64,000 bases of DNA from Acinetobacter haemolyticus (GCF_900406815.1 NZ_OVCN01000002.1:62001-126000), one strand, 5' to 3'; numbered from the stretch's first letter, positions 8,858 through 17,339 are shown. Notes: a model not told the origin generated them from the letters alone. Numbers and translations: made by a program.

Positions 8858-10315
8858 ATGAGCGATACATCTGCTCCCCAACAGCTTCTGCGTAAGCTTG
8901 GTGCCCGCCATCTCAATATGATCGCTATTGGTGGCTCTATTGGTACAGGCTTATTTCTCGCTTCAGGTTCAACCATTGCTAGTGCCGGTCCAGGCGGTGC
9001 ATTATTGGCATATGCCTTAATCGGTCTAATGATTTATTTTTTAATGACCAGTTTAGGCGAACTCGCAACGCATACACCCACTTCTGGGGCATTTTTCACT
9101 TATGGTAGCCGTTATGTGGAAAGTGGGTTCGGCTTCGCTTTAGGTTGGAACTATTGGTACAACTGGGCAATTACAGTTGCATTTGAGCTTGTTGCCGTAC
9201 AGTTCATTATGAAGTTTTGGTTCCCTGATCTTCCAGGATTTTACTGGAGTGCCATTTTCCTGGCTGTCATTTTTGGAATTAACGCACTCACGGTAAAAGG
9301 CTTTGGTGAAAGTGAATTTTGGTTCTCAATGACCAAAGTTGTTGCAATTTTGATCTTTATCATTATTGGTATTTTCATGATTGTTAAGATCATGCTCACA
9401 CCAGATGTTTCCGCTTTTAGCAATTGGACTAAAGGGGATGCACCTTTTGTAGGTGGCTTACAAGCTATGATTGGCGTGGCAATGATTGCAGGATTTTCAT
9501 TCCAAGGCACAGAAATGGTTGGGGTTGCAGCAGGCGAATCTAAAGATCCAAAGAAAACCATTCCGATTGCAATTAAACAAATTTTCTGGCGTATCTTGTT
9601 GTTCTATATCTTATGTATTTTCATTATTGGTACATTGATTAGTTATGACAACCCACTGCTATTACACGCAGCAGAAAGTAAAGACATTGCGCTATCACCA
9701 TTCACTTTATTGTATGAAAAAGCAGGTTTTGCTTTTGCAGCGAGTGTCATGAATGCGGTTATTTTAACTGCGATATTATCTGCGGGTAACTCAGGCATGT
9801 ATTCATCGACACGCATGCTGTTTGATATGGCTAAACAAGGGCGTGCACCGAAATGGTTTGCCAAACTTGACCCTCGTGGCGTACCTATGAATGCCCTATA
9901 TGCAACCACTGCCGTCGCTGCACTGTGTTTTTTAACCACGTTTATTGGTGAACAAGAGGTTTTCAACTGGTTACTGAACATGTCAGGAATGTGTGGCTTT
10001 ATTGTTTGGTTGGGAATTGCGATTTCACATTATCGTTTCCGTAAAGGCTATCTAGCACAAGGTTACCGTCTTGAAGATCTCGCTTATCGTGCTAAATTCT
10101 TTCCATTCGCACCGTGGTTTGCATTTATTCTGTGTTCAATCATTATTCTTGGTCAGAACTACCAAGCTTTAATTGGCGGAAAAATCGATTGGATCGGGCT
10201 TATCTCGACCTATATCAGCATTCCTTTATTCTTGGTAATTTGGCTAGGTTATAAGTGGAAACACAAAACTAAGCTCATTGCTTATCAAGATATGAATGTT
10301 AAACCAGGTGAATAA
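8858..10315 (+). CDS. lysP: Lysine-specific permease (APC superfamily)
   Basis: 485 residues with 12 predicted transmembrane helices. The sequence follows E. coli LysP closely throughout: ARHLNMIAIGGSIGTGLF in TM1 with the unwound G-S-I-G-T-G substrate site, GPGGALLAY, TSLGELA in TM3, GFGFALGWNYWYNW, GFSFQGTEMVGVAAGES in TM6, LTAILSAGNSGMY, and the LGIAISHYRFRKGY loop. It is expected to import L-lysine with protons. The start at 8858 follows AAGGATTTTTT. No lysine riboswitch is present upstream. A hairpin at 10341-10370 ends the transcript. Confidence 0.9.
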   Translation: MSDTSAPQQLLRKLGARHLNMIAIGGSIGTGLFLASGSTIASAGPGGALLAYALIGLMIYFLMTSLGELATHTPTSGAFFTYGSRYVESGFGFALGWNYWYNWAITVAFELVAVQFIMKFWFPDLPGFYWSAIFLAVIFGINALTVKGFGESEFWFSMTKVVAILIFIIIGIFMIVKIMLTPDVSAFSNWTKGDAPFVGGLQAMIGVAMIAGFSFQGTEMVGVAAGESKDPKKTIPIAIKQIFWRILLFYILCIFIIGTLISYDNPLLLHAAESKDIALSPFTLLYEKAGFAFAASVMNAVILTAILSAGNSGMYSSTRMLFDMAKQGRAPKWFAKLDPRGVPMNALYATTAVAALCFLTTFIGEQEVFNWLLNMSGMCGFIVWLGIAISHYRFRKGYLAQGYRLEDLAYRAKFFPFAPWFAFILCSIIILGQNYQALIGGKIDWIGLISTYISIPLFLVIWLGYKWKHKTKLIAYQDMNVKPGE

Positions 10316-10340
10316 ACTACATAAGACTTGACCAAAATTT

Positions 10341-10370
10341 AAATATGAGTAGAATCTTTGCTCATATTTT
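10341..10370 (+). terminator. Hairpin terminator after lysP
   Basis: Perfect 9-base stem AAATATGAG / CTCATATTT with an 11-base loop, 25 bases past the lysP stop. The T-run is short (TTTT), so strength is uncertain. Confidence 0.6.
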
Positions 10371-10403
10371 AACGGCAACATTTATTTTAGGAGGACGACA
10401 CGC

Positions 10404-10433
10404 ATGCCAACATTACAAGGAACAACTTACTAA
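10404..10433 (+). CDS. Putative 9-residue leader peptide
   Basis: ATG at 10404 lies eight bases after a consensus AGGAGG and reads MPTLQGTTY then TAA. Such a strong ribosome site on so short a frame suggests a translated leader peptide whose ribosome position could affect the downstream hairpins. The codons are not a run of one amino acid, so a classical amino-acid attenuator is unlikely. It may instead be a remnant of a longer gene. Confidence 0.35.
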   Translation: MPTLQGTTY

Positions 10434-10496
10434 GATTTGGCGCGCTGTCGACTCACGGACAAGTGGCAAATCAACTACTTGTCCGAATGACTACTT

Positions 10497-10522
10497 AAAC
10501 CTAGCATTCGCTAGGTTTTTTT
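10497..10522 (+). terminator. Intrinsic terminator between leader and rtcB
   Basis: AAACCTAGC, loop ATTC, GCTAGGTTT, then a run of T. It lies 40 bases before the rtcB start and on the same strand, so rtcB needs either read-through or a promoter inside the remaining 40 bases. Confidence 0.85.
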
Positions 10523-10561
10523 ATGCCTATTCGGACCCACTATAAAATAAGAGAGAATCTT

Positions 10562-11767
10562 ATGGGCATACAAAAAATCCTCAATGCAGATGCTCAATAT
10601 GGCGTGCCAGTGAAAATATTCACTCACGATATTGATCAGGAAAGCATTGAACAACTTAAGAAAATGGCACAACTTCAATTTGTTTATTCACATATTGCAG
10701 TGATGCCTGATGTACATGTCGGCAAAGGTGCGACTGTGGGCAGCGTTATACCTACAAAACATGCCATTATCCCTGCCGCAGTTGGTGTAGATATTGGTTG
10801 TGGTATGAATGCGATCCGCTTGAATCTAAAAGCTGATCAGTTACCTGACAACCTTGCACCGATACGCCATGCGATAGAACGCAAGGTTCCTGTAGGTTTT
10901 GAATTACACAAGCAGGTTAAAGCGAAAGCCTCGAGTATTATTCCATTGGAAAAACGCTTGCAGCCTATCATTAAGAAACACCCTGGTCTTGTCCGAATGC
11001 TCAGAAAATTTGACGCAACTTGGCAAAAACAATTGGGAACTTTAGGTGGTGGTAATCACTTTATTGAACTTTGCCTTGATGAAAATCAAGATGTTTGGGT
11101 CATGCTTCATTCTGGCAGTCGCGGTTTGGGCAATGTGATTGGCACCTATTTTATTGAGCTTGCAAAGAAAGAAGCGCAACATCGTTTTGGGCATGTTCCT
11201 GACAAGGACTTGAGTTATTTTGCTCAGGGCTCAAATAGTTTTGATGATTATGTTGAAGCTGTGGAATGGGCACAAAGTTATGCTTTCGAAAATCGTCGTG
11301 AAATGATGCGTCTGATATTAGAAGCGATCCGCCCTCTTCTACCAGCCTTTCAGATGACGAAAGAAGCGATCAATTGTCATCATAATTATATCAGTCAGGA
11401 AAATCATTTTGGTGAAGACCTATTCATTACACGTAAAGGTGCAATTCGAGCAGGTCAAGATGAACTCGGCATTATTCCAGGCTCAATGGGTGCTCGCTCT
11501 TATATTGTGAGGGGGAAAGCCAATCCTGAATCTTTCTGTTCGTGTTCACATGGCGCGGGAAGAAAAATGAGCCGTAATAAAGCAAAGTTAATGTTTAGCC
11601 AAGATGATCTGATTCAACAAACTCAAGGTATTGAATGTCGAAAAGATGCAGGTGTCATCGATGAGATCCCTAGCGCCTACAAAGACATAGATGAAGTCAT
11701 GGCCAATCAATCTGATTTGATTGAGGTTGTCCACACCCTCAAGCAGATTTTATGCATTAAAGGATAA
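10562..11767 (+). CDS. rtcB: RtcB-type 3'-phosphate/5'-OH RNA ligase
   Basis: 401 residues. RtcB joins RNA 2',3'-cyclic phosphate or 3'-phosphate ends to 5'-OH ends using GTP and Mn2+, repairing RNAs cut by ribotoxins. All signature blocks are present: MPDVHVGKGATVGS, VGVDIGCGMNAI (Mn-binding Asp and Cys), GGGNHFIE, HSGSRGLG, SMGARSYIVRG, and CSCSHGAGRKMSR with the His that takes GMP. A longer frame opens at 10523, but the domain starts at ATG 10562, which has AAGAGAG upstream. No rtcA, archease or prfH gene is adjacent. The preceding leader and the following 52-residue gene appear to be its context. Confidence 0.93.
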   Translation: MGIQKILNADAQYGVPVKIFTHDIDQESIEQLKKMAQLQFVYSHIAVMPDVHVGKGATVGSVIPTKHAIIPAAVGVDIGCGMNAIRLNLKADQLPDNLAPIRHAIERKVPVGFELHKQVKAKASSIIPLEKRLQPIIKKHPGLVRMLRKFDATWQKQLGTLGGGNHFIELCLDENQDVWVMLHSGSRGLGNVIGTYFIELAKKEAQHRFGHVPDKDLSYFAQGSNSFDDYVEAVEWAQSYAFENRREMMRLILEAIRPLLPAFQMTKEAINCHHNYISQENHFGEDLFITRKGAIRAGQDELGIIPGSMGARSYIVRGKANPESFCSCSHGAGRKMSRNKAKLMFSQDDLIQQTQGIECRKDAGVIDEIPSAYKDIDEVMANQSDLIEVVHTLKQILCIKG

Positions 11768-11771
11768 ACAA

Positions 11772-11930
11772 ATGAAACTTAAAAAAATGCCACAAATCAA
11801 AGTACGCAATCCTGTTGCTTTGTCACCTTTACTCCAAAAGGGTGGAATCCATGAGACAGAGAAGCCACGTGCACAGCATCGCCGTGATCGCCAACATGCC
11901 AAACAGCAGCTCAACAAAGGTGTTTGGTAG
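11772..11930 (+). CDS. Small basic protein downstream of rtcB
   Basis: 52 residues, starting 4 bases after the rtcB stop, so almost certainly cotranscribed and translationally coupled. The sequence is very basic and polar. KVRNPVALSPLLQKGG is followed by a Lys/Arg/His/Gln-rich helix (RAQHRRDRQHAKQQ) and no membrane segment. I do not recognise a named family. The charge pattern suggests contact with RNA or the ribosome, which fits a partner of an RNA-repair ligase, but that is inference from composition and position. Confidence 0.6.
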   Translation: MKLKKMPQIKVRNPVALSPLLQKGGIHETEKPRAQHRRDRQHAKQQLNKGVW

Positions 11931-11980
11931 GACTACCTAACCTAGACTTCGATTTAACTTTTAGAATAAGGAGAGATAAA

Positions 11981-12085
11981 ATGAATATTTACAGCGTAAT
12001 AACCATCAAAAAAGCGACTCAATATGAGTCGCTTTTTTTCAGCTCAAAAACTCAATTATTGAGCTTGTTGTTCTGGTTGTACTAA
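11981..12085 (+). other. Start region of a probably truncated ORF
   Basis: ATG at 11981 has an ideal AAGGAG seven to eight bases upstream and lies 50 bases after the small rtcB-linked gene. The frame reads nine codons and then runs into the convergent ompA terminator, ending by chance inside ompA at 12085 (34 codons in all). A good translation start leading straight into a terminator hairpin suggests that the body of a third rtcB-operon gene was deleted, or that this is a very short peptide. Confidence 0.3.
12007..12039 (-). terminator. Intrinsic terminator of the first ompA copy
   Basis: AAAAAAGCGACTCA, loop ATA, TGAGTCGCTTTTTTT. It is flanked by A and T runs, so it can act in both directions and also closes the rtcB unit. 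The stem is the same as in the terminator after the second ompA copy (13463-13493). Confidence 0.9.
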
Positions 12086-13084
12086 AACAGTACGGCTACC
12101 AGAAATCGCAGCAAATACGCGACGGTTCATAGCACGACCTTCTTTAGTGTTATTGTCAGCAATCGGTTGATCCCAAGCGAAACCTTGAGTAGACAAACGA
12201 GATGCATCAACATTGTATTCGTTTACAAGCGCTGATTTAACAGAGTTTGCACGAGCTACAGATAAGCGTTCGTTCAATGCACGTGGACCAGTGTTATCTG
12301 TGTGACCTTCAATACGAGCAGTCGCATTCGGGTACTCAGCTAATTTCTCTGCTACTTTTGCAATTTCAGACTTAAATTGTGGCTTAATGTCTGATTTGTT
12401 TGTATCAAAGAATACACGAAGTTCCATGTTAAGGTCTTCAACCAACTCTTGTGGTTGTGGAGCAACTGGAGTTGGTTCAACTGGAGCAACTTCTACTACT
12501 GGAGTAGCAGGCTTCAAGTGACCACCAAGAACAACGTTTAAACCCGCAAGCGCTGTATAGTTCCAGAATTTTTCATCAAAATGATATGTACCACGAGCTT
12601 CAGTACGAAGAGATAAAGCATCGTTTAAACGCCAGAATACACCACCGCCTGCATTGGCTAATGTACCTTCTTGCTTACCACCGTAGATGTCATCACCTTC
12701 ATATTTATAATGACCAGCACCAGCCAATACATATGGCTTGATTTTGCTGTCATAGTTTTTAGTGATGAGGTCAGAAGTTACATAAGCATTACCAGCAATA
12801 TTACGACCTTTATAATCGTTACTTGTACTCGTATCACCTTTGATTTGACTATATTCAACTTCTGCACCTAACCAAGGTGTTACTTCAACACCAATAGCAG
12901 CACCAACGAATAAATCATCTTTAAGCTCTGGGCTTGGCGTCAATTGACCTTTATCACCACGATTATTATGTTCAGTATCAAACATTGTATAACCAAGCAT
13001 TAAAGGGGTTACTGTTACACCAGCATTCGCTGCAGCGAAAGGAGCAGTAACAAGCATAGCAAGTACAATACGACTCAATTTCAT
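12056..13084 (-). CDS. OmpA-family outer membrane protein (copy 1)
   Basis: 342 residues: signal peptide ([21 protein letters not shown]), an 8-stranded N-terminal beta-barrel to about residue 200, a Pro/Val-rich linker ([12 protein letters not shown]), and an OmpA_C peptidoglycan-binding domain (residues ~220-330) with [17 protein letters not shown] and [10 protein letters not shown], which carry the Asp and Arg that hold diaminopimelate in this family. It anchors the outer membrane to the cell wall. The next gene is a second copy. The C-terminal domains of the two are almost identical while the barrel loops differ. This copy has a more divergent barrel ([11 protein letters not shown]) and ends in Gln-rich PEQQAQ. 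Confidence 0.92.
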   Translation of the reverse strand: MKLSRIVLAMLVTAPFAAANAGVTVTPLMLGYTMFDTEHNNRGDKGQLTPSPELKDDLFVGAAIGVEVTPWLGAEVEYSQIKGDTSTSNDYKGRNIAGNAYVTSDLITKNYDSKIKPYVLAGAGHYKYEGDDIYGGKQEGTLANAGGGVFWRLNDALSLRTEARGTYHFDEKFWNYTALAGLNVVLGGHLKPATPVVEVAPVEPTPVAPQPQELVEDLNMELRVFFDTNKSDIKPQFKSEIAKVAEKLAEYPNATARIEGHTDNTGPRALNERLSVARANSVKSALVNEYNVDASRLSTQGFAWDQPIADNNTKEGRAMNRRVFAAISGSRTVLVQPEQQAQ

Positions 13085-13462
13085 GAATATCTTCCTAAAA
13101 ACAAAAGGTTTGCCCTGTAAACTTTAATAGTTTTGAATACAAAGAAATAGCTTTAATTGCATCTTTTTCAGCTACCCACTTTATGTTGAATCTTACAAAA
13201 TACCTGATTCATTTTACAAGTATTCAATCAACAGCTTACTGAAAAGGACGTATTTCTCGCTGCAAAATCTACCAAACTCTAATTTGGCAATCGTTATTAA
13301 AGCTGCGAGAGTTTATCACTTTTTAATCAAAAACTTAACAAAATCTAGAAATACCAGCGATAGAACTAAATAATTCACACCGTTTATTCAATATTGGTAC
13401 ATAATTATTCTAATCATTCGTTTGGTTTTATTTAGATCACCATAAAAAAATCTTACCCCTAT
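13085..13462. other. Intergenic region between the ompA copies
   Basis: About 380 bases, AT-rich, between the start of copy 1 and the terminator of copy 2. It should hold the copy 1 promoter and a long 5' untranslated leader, as is usual for ompA, but I cannot point to a -35/-10 pair with confidence. No ORF or repeat was seen. Confidence 0.5.
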
Positions 13463-13493
13463 AAAAAAAGCGACTCATGTGAGTCGCTTTTTT
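13463..13493 (-). terminator. Intrinsic terminator of the second ompA copy
   Basis: AAAAAAAGCGACTCA, loop TG, TGAGTCGCTTTTTTC. It shares the GCGACTCA/TGAGTCGC stem with the copy 1 terminator, so the duplication seems to have included it. Confidence 0.9.
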
Positions 13494-13516
13494 CAGATCA
13501 TTTCAATAACTTGAAA

Positions 13517-14566
13517 TTATTGACCTGGTTGTACTAAAACAGTACGGCTACCAGAAATCGCAGCAAATACGCGACGGTTCATAGCACGGCCTTCTTTAGT
13601 TTTGTTGTCAGCAATCGGTTGATCCCAAGCGAAACCTTGAGTAGACAAACGAGATGCATCAACATTGTATTCGTTTACAAGCGCTGATTTAACAGAGTTT
13701 GCACGAGCTAAAGATAAACGTTCGTTCAATGCACGTGGACCAGTGTTATCTGTGTGACCTTCAATACGAGCAGTCGCATTCGGGTACTCAGCTAATTTCT
13801 CTGCTACTTTTGCAATTTCAGACTTGTATTGTGGCTTAATGTCTGATTTGTTTGTATCAAAGAATACACGAAGTTCCATGTTAAGGTCTTCAGTTAACTC
13901 TTGTGGTTGTGGAGCAACTGGAGTTGGTTCAACTGGAGCAACTTCTACTACTGGAGCAGCAGGCTTCAAGTGACCGCCAAGAACAACGTTTAAACCAGCA
14001 AGAGCTGTATAGTTCCAGAAGTCTTCATCGATATTATAAGTACCGCGAGCTTCAGTACGAAGAGATAAAGCATCGTTTAAGCGCCAGAAAGCACCAACAC
14101 CCGCATTACCTAAAGTACCTTCTTCTTTCAAACCACGACCAACACGACCTAACTCTGCTTCGTTAGCATCAGTGAAAGAGTATTTGTAATGACCAGCACC
14201 TAACAATACGTATGGCTTGATTTTGCTGTCATAGTTTTTAGTGATCAAATCAGAAGTAACATAGAAGTTACCGTTGATTTGTTGTTGCTTATATTCTGAG
14301 TTAGCAGCAAGGCTGTCAACATCACCTTTAACTTGGTTATATTCAACTTCGAAACCTAACCAAGGAGTTAATTCAACACCAATAGCAGCACCAACGAATA
14401 AATCGTCTTGGATTTCGCCACCGTTAGTTAAGTGCTTATCACCATTGTTGTGTTTAGTGTCTTGGAATGTGTAACCAAGCAATAATGGAGTGATTGTTAC
14501 GCCCGCGTTAGCAGCAGCTAAAGGAGCAGCAACAAGCATAGCAAGTGCAATACGACTCAATTTCAT
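13517..14566 (-). CDS. ompA: Outer membrane protein OmpA (copy 2, likely the ancestral-type copy)
   Basis: 349 residues: signal peptide [21 protein letters not shown], beta-barrel with the well-known [11 protein letters not shown] start and the [18 protein letters not shown] strand pair, Pro/Val linker, and OmpA_C domain with EGHTDNTG and [10 protein letters not shown]. It follows Acinetobacter OmpA (the major porin/adhesin) more closely than its neighbour does, so I assign the symbol here. It ends in LVQPGQ, shorter than the Ala-rich tail of A. baumannii OmpA. The gene has its own terminator and a long upstream region, so the two copies are probably separate transcripts. Confidence 0.94.
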   Translation of the reverse strand: MKLSRIALAMLVAAPLAAANAGVTITPLLLGYTFQDTKHNNGDKHLTNGGEIQDDLFVGAAIGVELTPWLGFEVEYNQVKGDVDSLAANSEYKQQQINGNFYVTSDLITKNYDSKIKPYVLLGAGHYKYSFTDANEAELGRVGRGLKEEGTLGNAGVGAFWRLNDALSLRTEARGTYNIDEDFWNYTALAGLNVVLGGHLKPAAPVVEVAPVEPTPVAPQPQELTEDLNMELRVFFDTNKSDIKPQYKSEIAKVAEKLAEYPNATARIEGHTDNTGPRALNERLSLARANSVKSALVNEYNVDASRLSTQGFAWDQPIADNKTKEGRAMNRRVFAAISGSRTVLVQPGQ

Positions 14567-14956
14567 GGATATCCTCCAGAGATAACAATTGTTTGTTGTT
14601 CAAGCTTCGCCTATGATTTTTGGCCACTGCGAACAGGGTCTGCCCTACAGTATTTTTTTTAAGCTATTCACTTCACTTTGAATCATACAAACACTTGATG
14701 AAATTTCCAAGTGCTTGATAACTTTAACCTCGCAAATTATTGACAAATTTTCTTACAATTTCCGTTGTAGTTCAGTAAATTTTAATTCGGCGTAAAAGAA
14801 TGAATAGCTTATTGTACACTTTCTTCAATTTTAGCAGCATTTAATGAAGGAAGTAATCTTTAGTTTGTCTAGATATTAAACTTAATTTAATAAATATGAT
14901 CTTTACTTAACACTTTGTTAATAAAAAAATTACAGAAACATTATATAGGTAAAAAA
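14567..14956. other. Intergenic region upstream of ompA and the pilin gene
   Basis: About 390 bases between divergent genes. Near ompA it has GATATCCTCCAGAG, which is the ompA Shine-Dalgarno on the minus strand. The rest is AT-rich and presumably holds both promoters and the ompA 5' leader. A small AGGG/CCCT hairpin is present near 14636-14647. No further structure was identified. Confidence 0.45.
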
Positions 14957-15469
14957 ATGTTTAAAGATTTAGGATTCACAATCAGTGAATTAATTACTTC
15001 TGTGGCGATTTTGGCAATTTTAGTTACTTTTGGTATCCCTCATTTCAAAGAGTTGATGATCTCGAATGAAGCGAAACAATTAAAAAGAACACTCACAATT
15101 CACATACAAAAATCCAAATCTGACGCACAAATTTATCAAAAAAATGTGACCTTGTGCGCAAGTCATGATTTACAAACATGTGGAAATAACTGGAACCAAG
15201 GAATCATCAGCTTTTTAGATATCAATAATAATCGTCAACGGGATCCCTCAGAAACCCTGTTATACGCCATTCCATTGAACTACAAACATGGGCAGCTAGA
15301 ATGGAGAGGTACGTTGAGAATCAACTCAGTCACATTTCAGGGTAATACTGGATTACCGCGAGGATCGAATGGTAGCTTTTTCTATTGCTCAACTTCGCCT
15401 CAACACCATCTGCGAATTAAATTAAGTCAAATGGGACACCTTAGCCCTGAACCACTGGTAAGTTGCTAA
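14957..15469 (+). CDS. Type IV prepilin-like protein (GspH/FimT family)
   Basis: 170 residues from the chosen ATG. The N-terminus is a class III prepilin signal: a short leader MFKDLG cut before Phe, with Glu at +5 (FTISE) and the hydrophobic helix LITSVAILAILVTFGIP. The C-terminal part has the GspH/FimT outline, with a disulphide-like pair of cysteines early (TLCASHDLQTCG), GIISFLDINNNRQRD, and a final pair (FYCST ... VSC). It is probably a minor pilin that primes or tips type IV pili, but no other pil/fim gene is nearby. A frame opens upstream at 14915; ATG 14957 is preferred because the leader then has the right length. Confidence 0.82.
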   Translation: MFKDLGFTISELITSVAILAILVTFGIPHFKELMISNEAKQLKRTLTIHIQKSKSDAQIYQKNVTLCASHDLQTCGNNWNQGIISFLDINNNRQRDPSETLLYAIPLNYKHGQLEWRGTLRINSVTFQGNTGLPRGSNGSFFYCSTSPQHHLRIKLSQMGHLSPEPLVSC

Positions 15470-15582
15470 GAACTGTTCAGTCTAGCTTAAGCGATGTAAA
15501 ACACTTTCTTCACTGCTTTTTTTTACTATACTGCATAGGTTTTGAACATTTCTCTGCAAATATATAAGTCTGGAGACACAGA

Positions 15583-16758
15583 ATGACTGACATCGTAATT
15601 GTTAATGGCGCTCGTACAGCAATGGGCGGCTTTCAAGGCGCATTATCTAGCTCAACTGCACCTGAACTAGGCGCAATCACAATTAAAGAAGCAATTGCTC
15701 GCTCAGGCTTACAACCAACTGATGTCGAAGAAGTCATCATGGGTTGCGTATTACCTGCTGGCTTAAAACAGGGCCCTGCGCGTCAAGCAATGCGCAAAGC
15801 TGGTTTACCAGACTCAACGGGTGCGGTCACCATCAATAAACTATGCGGCTCAGGCATGAAAGCTGTTATGCAAGCGACTGACATGATCAAAGCAGGCAGC
15901 GCAGAAATTGTGGTTGCAGGTGGCATGGAATCAATGACTAACGCTCCATATATATTACCCAAAGCACGTGCTGGTTATCGGATGGGCCATGGCGAAATCA
16001 AAGATCACATGTTCTTTGACGGTTTAGAAGATGCAGAAACTGGTCGTTTAATGGGTTCATTTGCACAAGATATGGCAAATACGCGTGGCTATACCCGTGA
16101 ACAAATGGATGATTTTGCGATCCGCTCATTACAACGTGCCCAAAAAGCCATTACTGAAGGTTATTTTAAAGATGAAATTGTTCCTGTAACTGTTTCAACT
16201 CGTAAAGGTGATGTTGTTGTCGATCAAGATGAACAACCTTTGAATGCTAAAATTGATAAAATTCCAAGCCTAAAACCAGCTTTTGCAAAAGATGGGACAA
16301 TTACCGCTGCCAATGCCAGTTCGATTTCAGATGGCGCTTCTGCACTTGTACTCACTTCAAGTGATGTTGCAGCTCAACGAGGCTTACAACCTTTAGCAAA
16401 AATCGTTGCAACAGCATCTAACTCTCAACACCCTTCAGAGTTTACCATTGCACCAGTGGGCGCAATTGAAAAAGTGTTGAAAAAATCGGGCTGGGATGCA
16501 CAAGACGTAGATTTATGGGAAATCAACGAAGCTTTTGCAATGGTAACCATGTGTCCAATTGACGACTTCAAACTTGATGCTGAAAAAGTAAATATTAATG
16601 GTGGAGCATGCGCCCTCGGTCACCCAGTAGGCTCTACAGGTTCACGTATCATTCTTACATTAATCCATGCGCTTAAACGTACGGGTGGTAAAAAAGGCGT
16701 TGCGGCGCTGTGTATTGGTGGTGGTGAGGCAACCGCCGTTGCTGTTGAATTGATTTAA
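15583..16758 (+). CDS. Acetyl-CoA C-acetyltransferase (thiolase)
   Basis: 391 residues, the biosynthetic thiolase length. It joins two acetyl-CoA to acetoacetyl-CoA, or runs the reverse. The active-site residues are visible: nucleophile Cys88 in NKLCGSGMKA, His347 in ALGHPVGSTGSR, and Cys377 in LCIGGGEA, with NEAFA between them. The usual GHPIGASGAR is GHPVGSTGSR here, a conservative variant. It starts at ATG 15583 after TCTGGAGAC and is monocistronic with a strong terminator. The pathway could be polyhydroxybutyrate, ketone-body or short-chain fatty-acid metabolism; no neighbour decides this. Confidence 0.9.
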   Translation: MTDIVIVNGARTAMGGFQGALSSSTAPELGAITIKEAIARSGLQPTDVEEVIMGCVLPAGLKQGPARQAMRKAGLPDSTGAVTINKLCGSGMKAVMQATDMIKAGSAEIVVAGGMESMTNAPYILPKARAGYRMGHGEIKDHMFFDGLEDAETGRLMGSFAQDMANTRGYTREQMDDFAIRSLQRAQKAITEGYFKDEIVPVTVSTRKGDVVVDQDEQPLNAKIDKIPSLKPAFAKDGTITAANASSISDGASALVLTSSDVAAQRGLQPLAKIVATASNSQHPSEFTIAPVGAIEKVLKKSGWDAQDVDLWEINEAFAMVTMCPIDDFKLDAEKVNINGGACALGHPVGSTGSRIILTLIHALKRTGGKKGVAALCIGGGEATAVAVELI

Positions 16759-16775
16759 GCCCCAAATCTACAGCT

Positions 16776-16806
16776 AAGAATCCTGCTTTTTGCAGGATTC
16801 TTTTTT
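16776..16806 (+). terminator. Intrinsic terminator after the thiolase
   Basis: GAATCCTGC / GCAGGATTC stem with a T-rich loop, then a T-run. Confidence 0.9.
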
Positions 16807-16885
16807 AGAATTACAAAAAATAATGCACCATTCGTTAAAAATATCGATAATTTATATTGTGTAAAAAAAGAACAAGGACCTTCTC

Positions 16886-17339
16886 ATGCAATTAAATCAT
16901 TATTTAAATTTTCAAGGACAAGCTGAACAAGCATTCAACTTTTACAAATCTGTATTTGGTGGTGAGTTTTCAATGTTAAGTCGTTATGGAGACTTACCTC
17001 CAGAAGAAGGCGTAACATTCACAGAAGCGGAGAAAAATTATGTACTTCACGTTTCTTTGCCAATTAATTAATGAATCTACAATACTCATGGCATCGGATG
17101 TGAATGATCAATTTTGCGCTCCAAATAGTGTGTTTACCCAAGGCAACAATCATTATATTTCGATTAATTTAGATGCAAATGAAATAGATGAAGCCAAACG
17201 TTTATTTGATGCGCTTTCACACAATGGACAAATAGAAATGCCATTAGAACAAACATTTTGGGGTGCGCTGTACGGAGCATTTACCGATCAATTTGGTATT
17301 AAATGGATGATTAACTGCCAACTTGCACCAGAAACATAA
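16886..17339 (+). pseudogene. PhnB-like VOC/glyoxalase-fold protein, frameshifted
   Basis: Two overlapping frames together make one PhnB-type VOC protein. Frame 1 (16886-17071) gives NHYLNFQGQAEQAFNFYKSVFGGEF ... NYVLHVSLPIN and then stops. A second frame continues with NESTILMASDV, then HYISINLDANEIDEAKRLF, ending at 17339 with FGIKWMINC. At the junction the DNA reads AATTAATTAATG (about 17063-17074). Removing one four-base AATT unit restores LPINESTILMASD and a protein of 149 residues, the usual PhnB length. It is therefore a recent 4-bp duplication, or an assembly error. The family has no firmly known substrate. Confidence 0.85.

Larger units (their letters stand above)
10371..10522 (+). 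promoter_or_regulatory. Structured leader (possible attenuator or small RNA) upstream of rtcB
   Basis: This 150-base stretch sits between the lysP terminator and the rtcB ribosome site. It contains, in order, a strong Shine-Dalgarno (AGGAGG, 10390-10395), a 9-codon mini-ORF, a perfect 9-base hairpin (CGGACAAGT 10456-10464, ACTTGTCCG 10477-10485, 12-base loop), and an intrinsic terminator at 10497-10522. GATTTG just after the mini-ORF stop (10434-10439) can pair with CAAATC in the hairpin loop (10467-10472). The layout resembles a transcription-attenuation leader, or a small RNA ending at the terminator. It does not fold as a tRNA, and I do not recognise a known RNA family. Confidence 0.5.

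Noticed and set aside
10434-10522. A tRNA or tRNA-like gene in the rtcB leader
   Set aside because: There is a stem that could mimic an anticodon arm, but no T-arm GTTCGA-type loop, no acceptor stem and no CCA end.
10345-10545. A 66-codon frame across the rtcB leader
   Set aside because: It runs through the lysP terminator hairpin, the mini-ORF and the second terminator, has no ribosome site, and its composition is not protein-like. The structure of the region is better explained as RNA.
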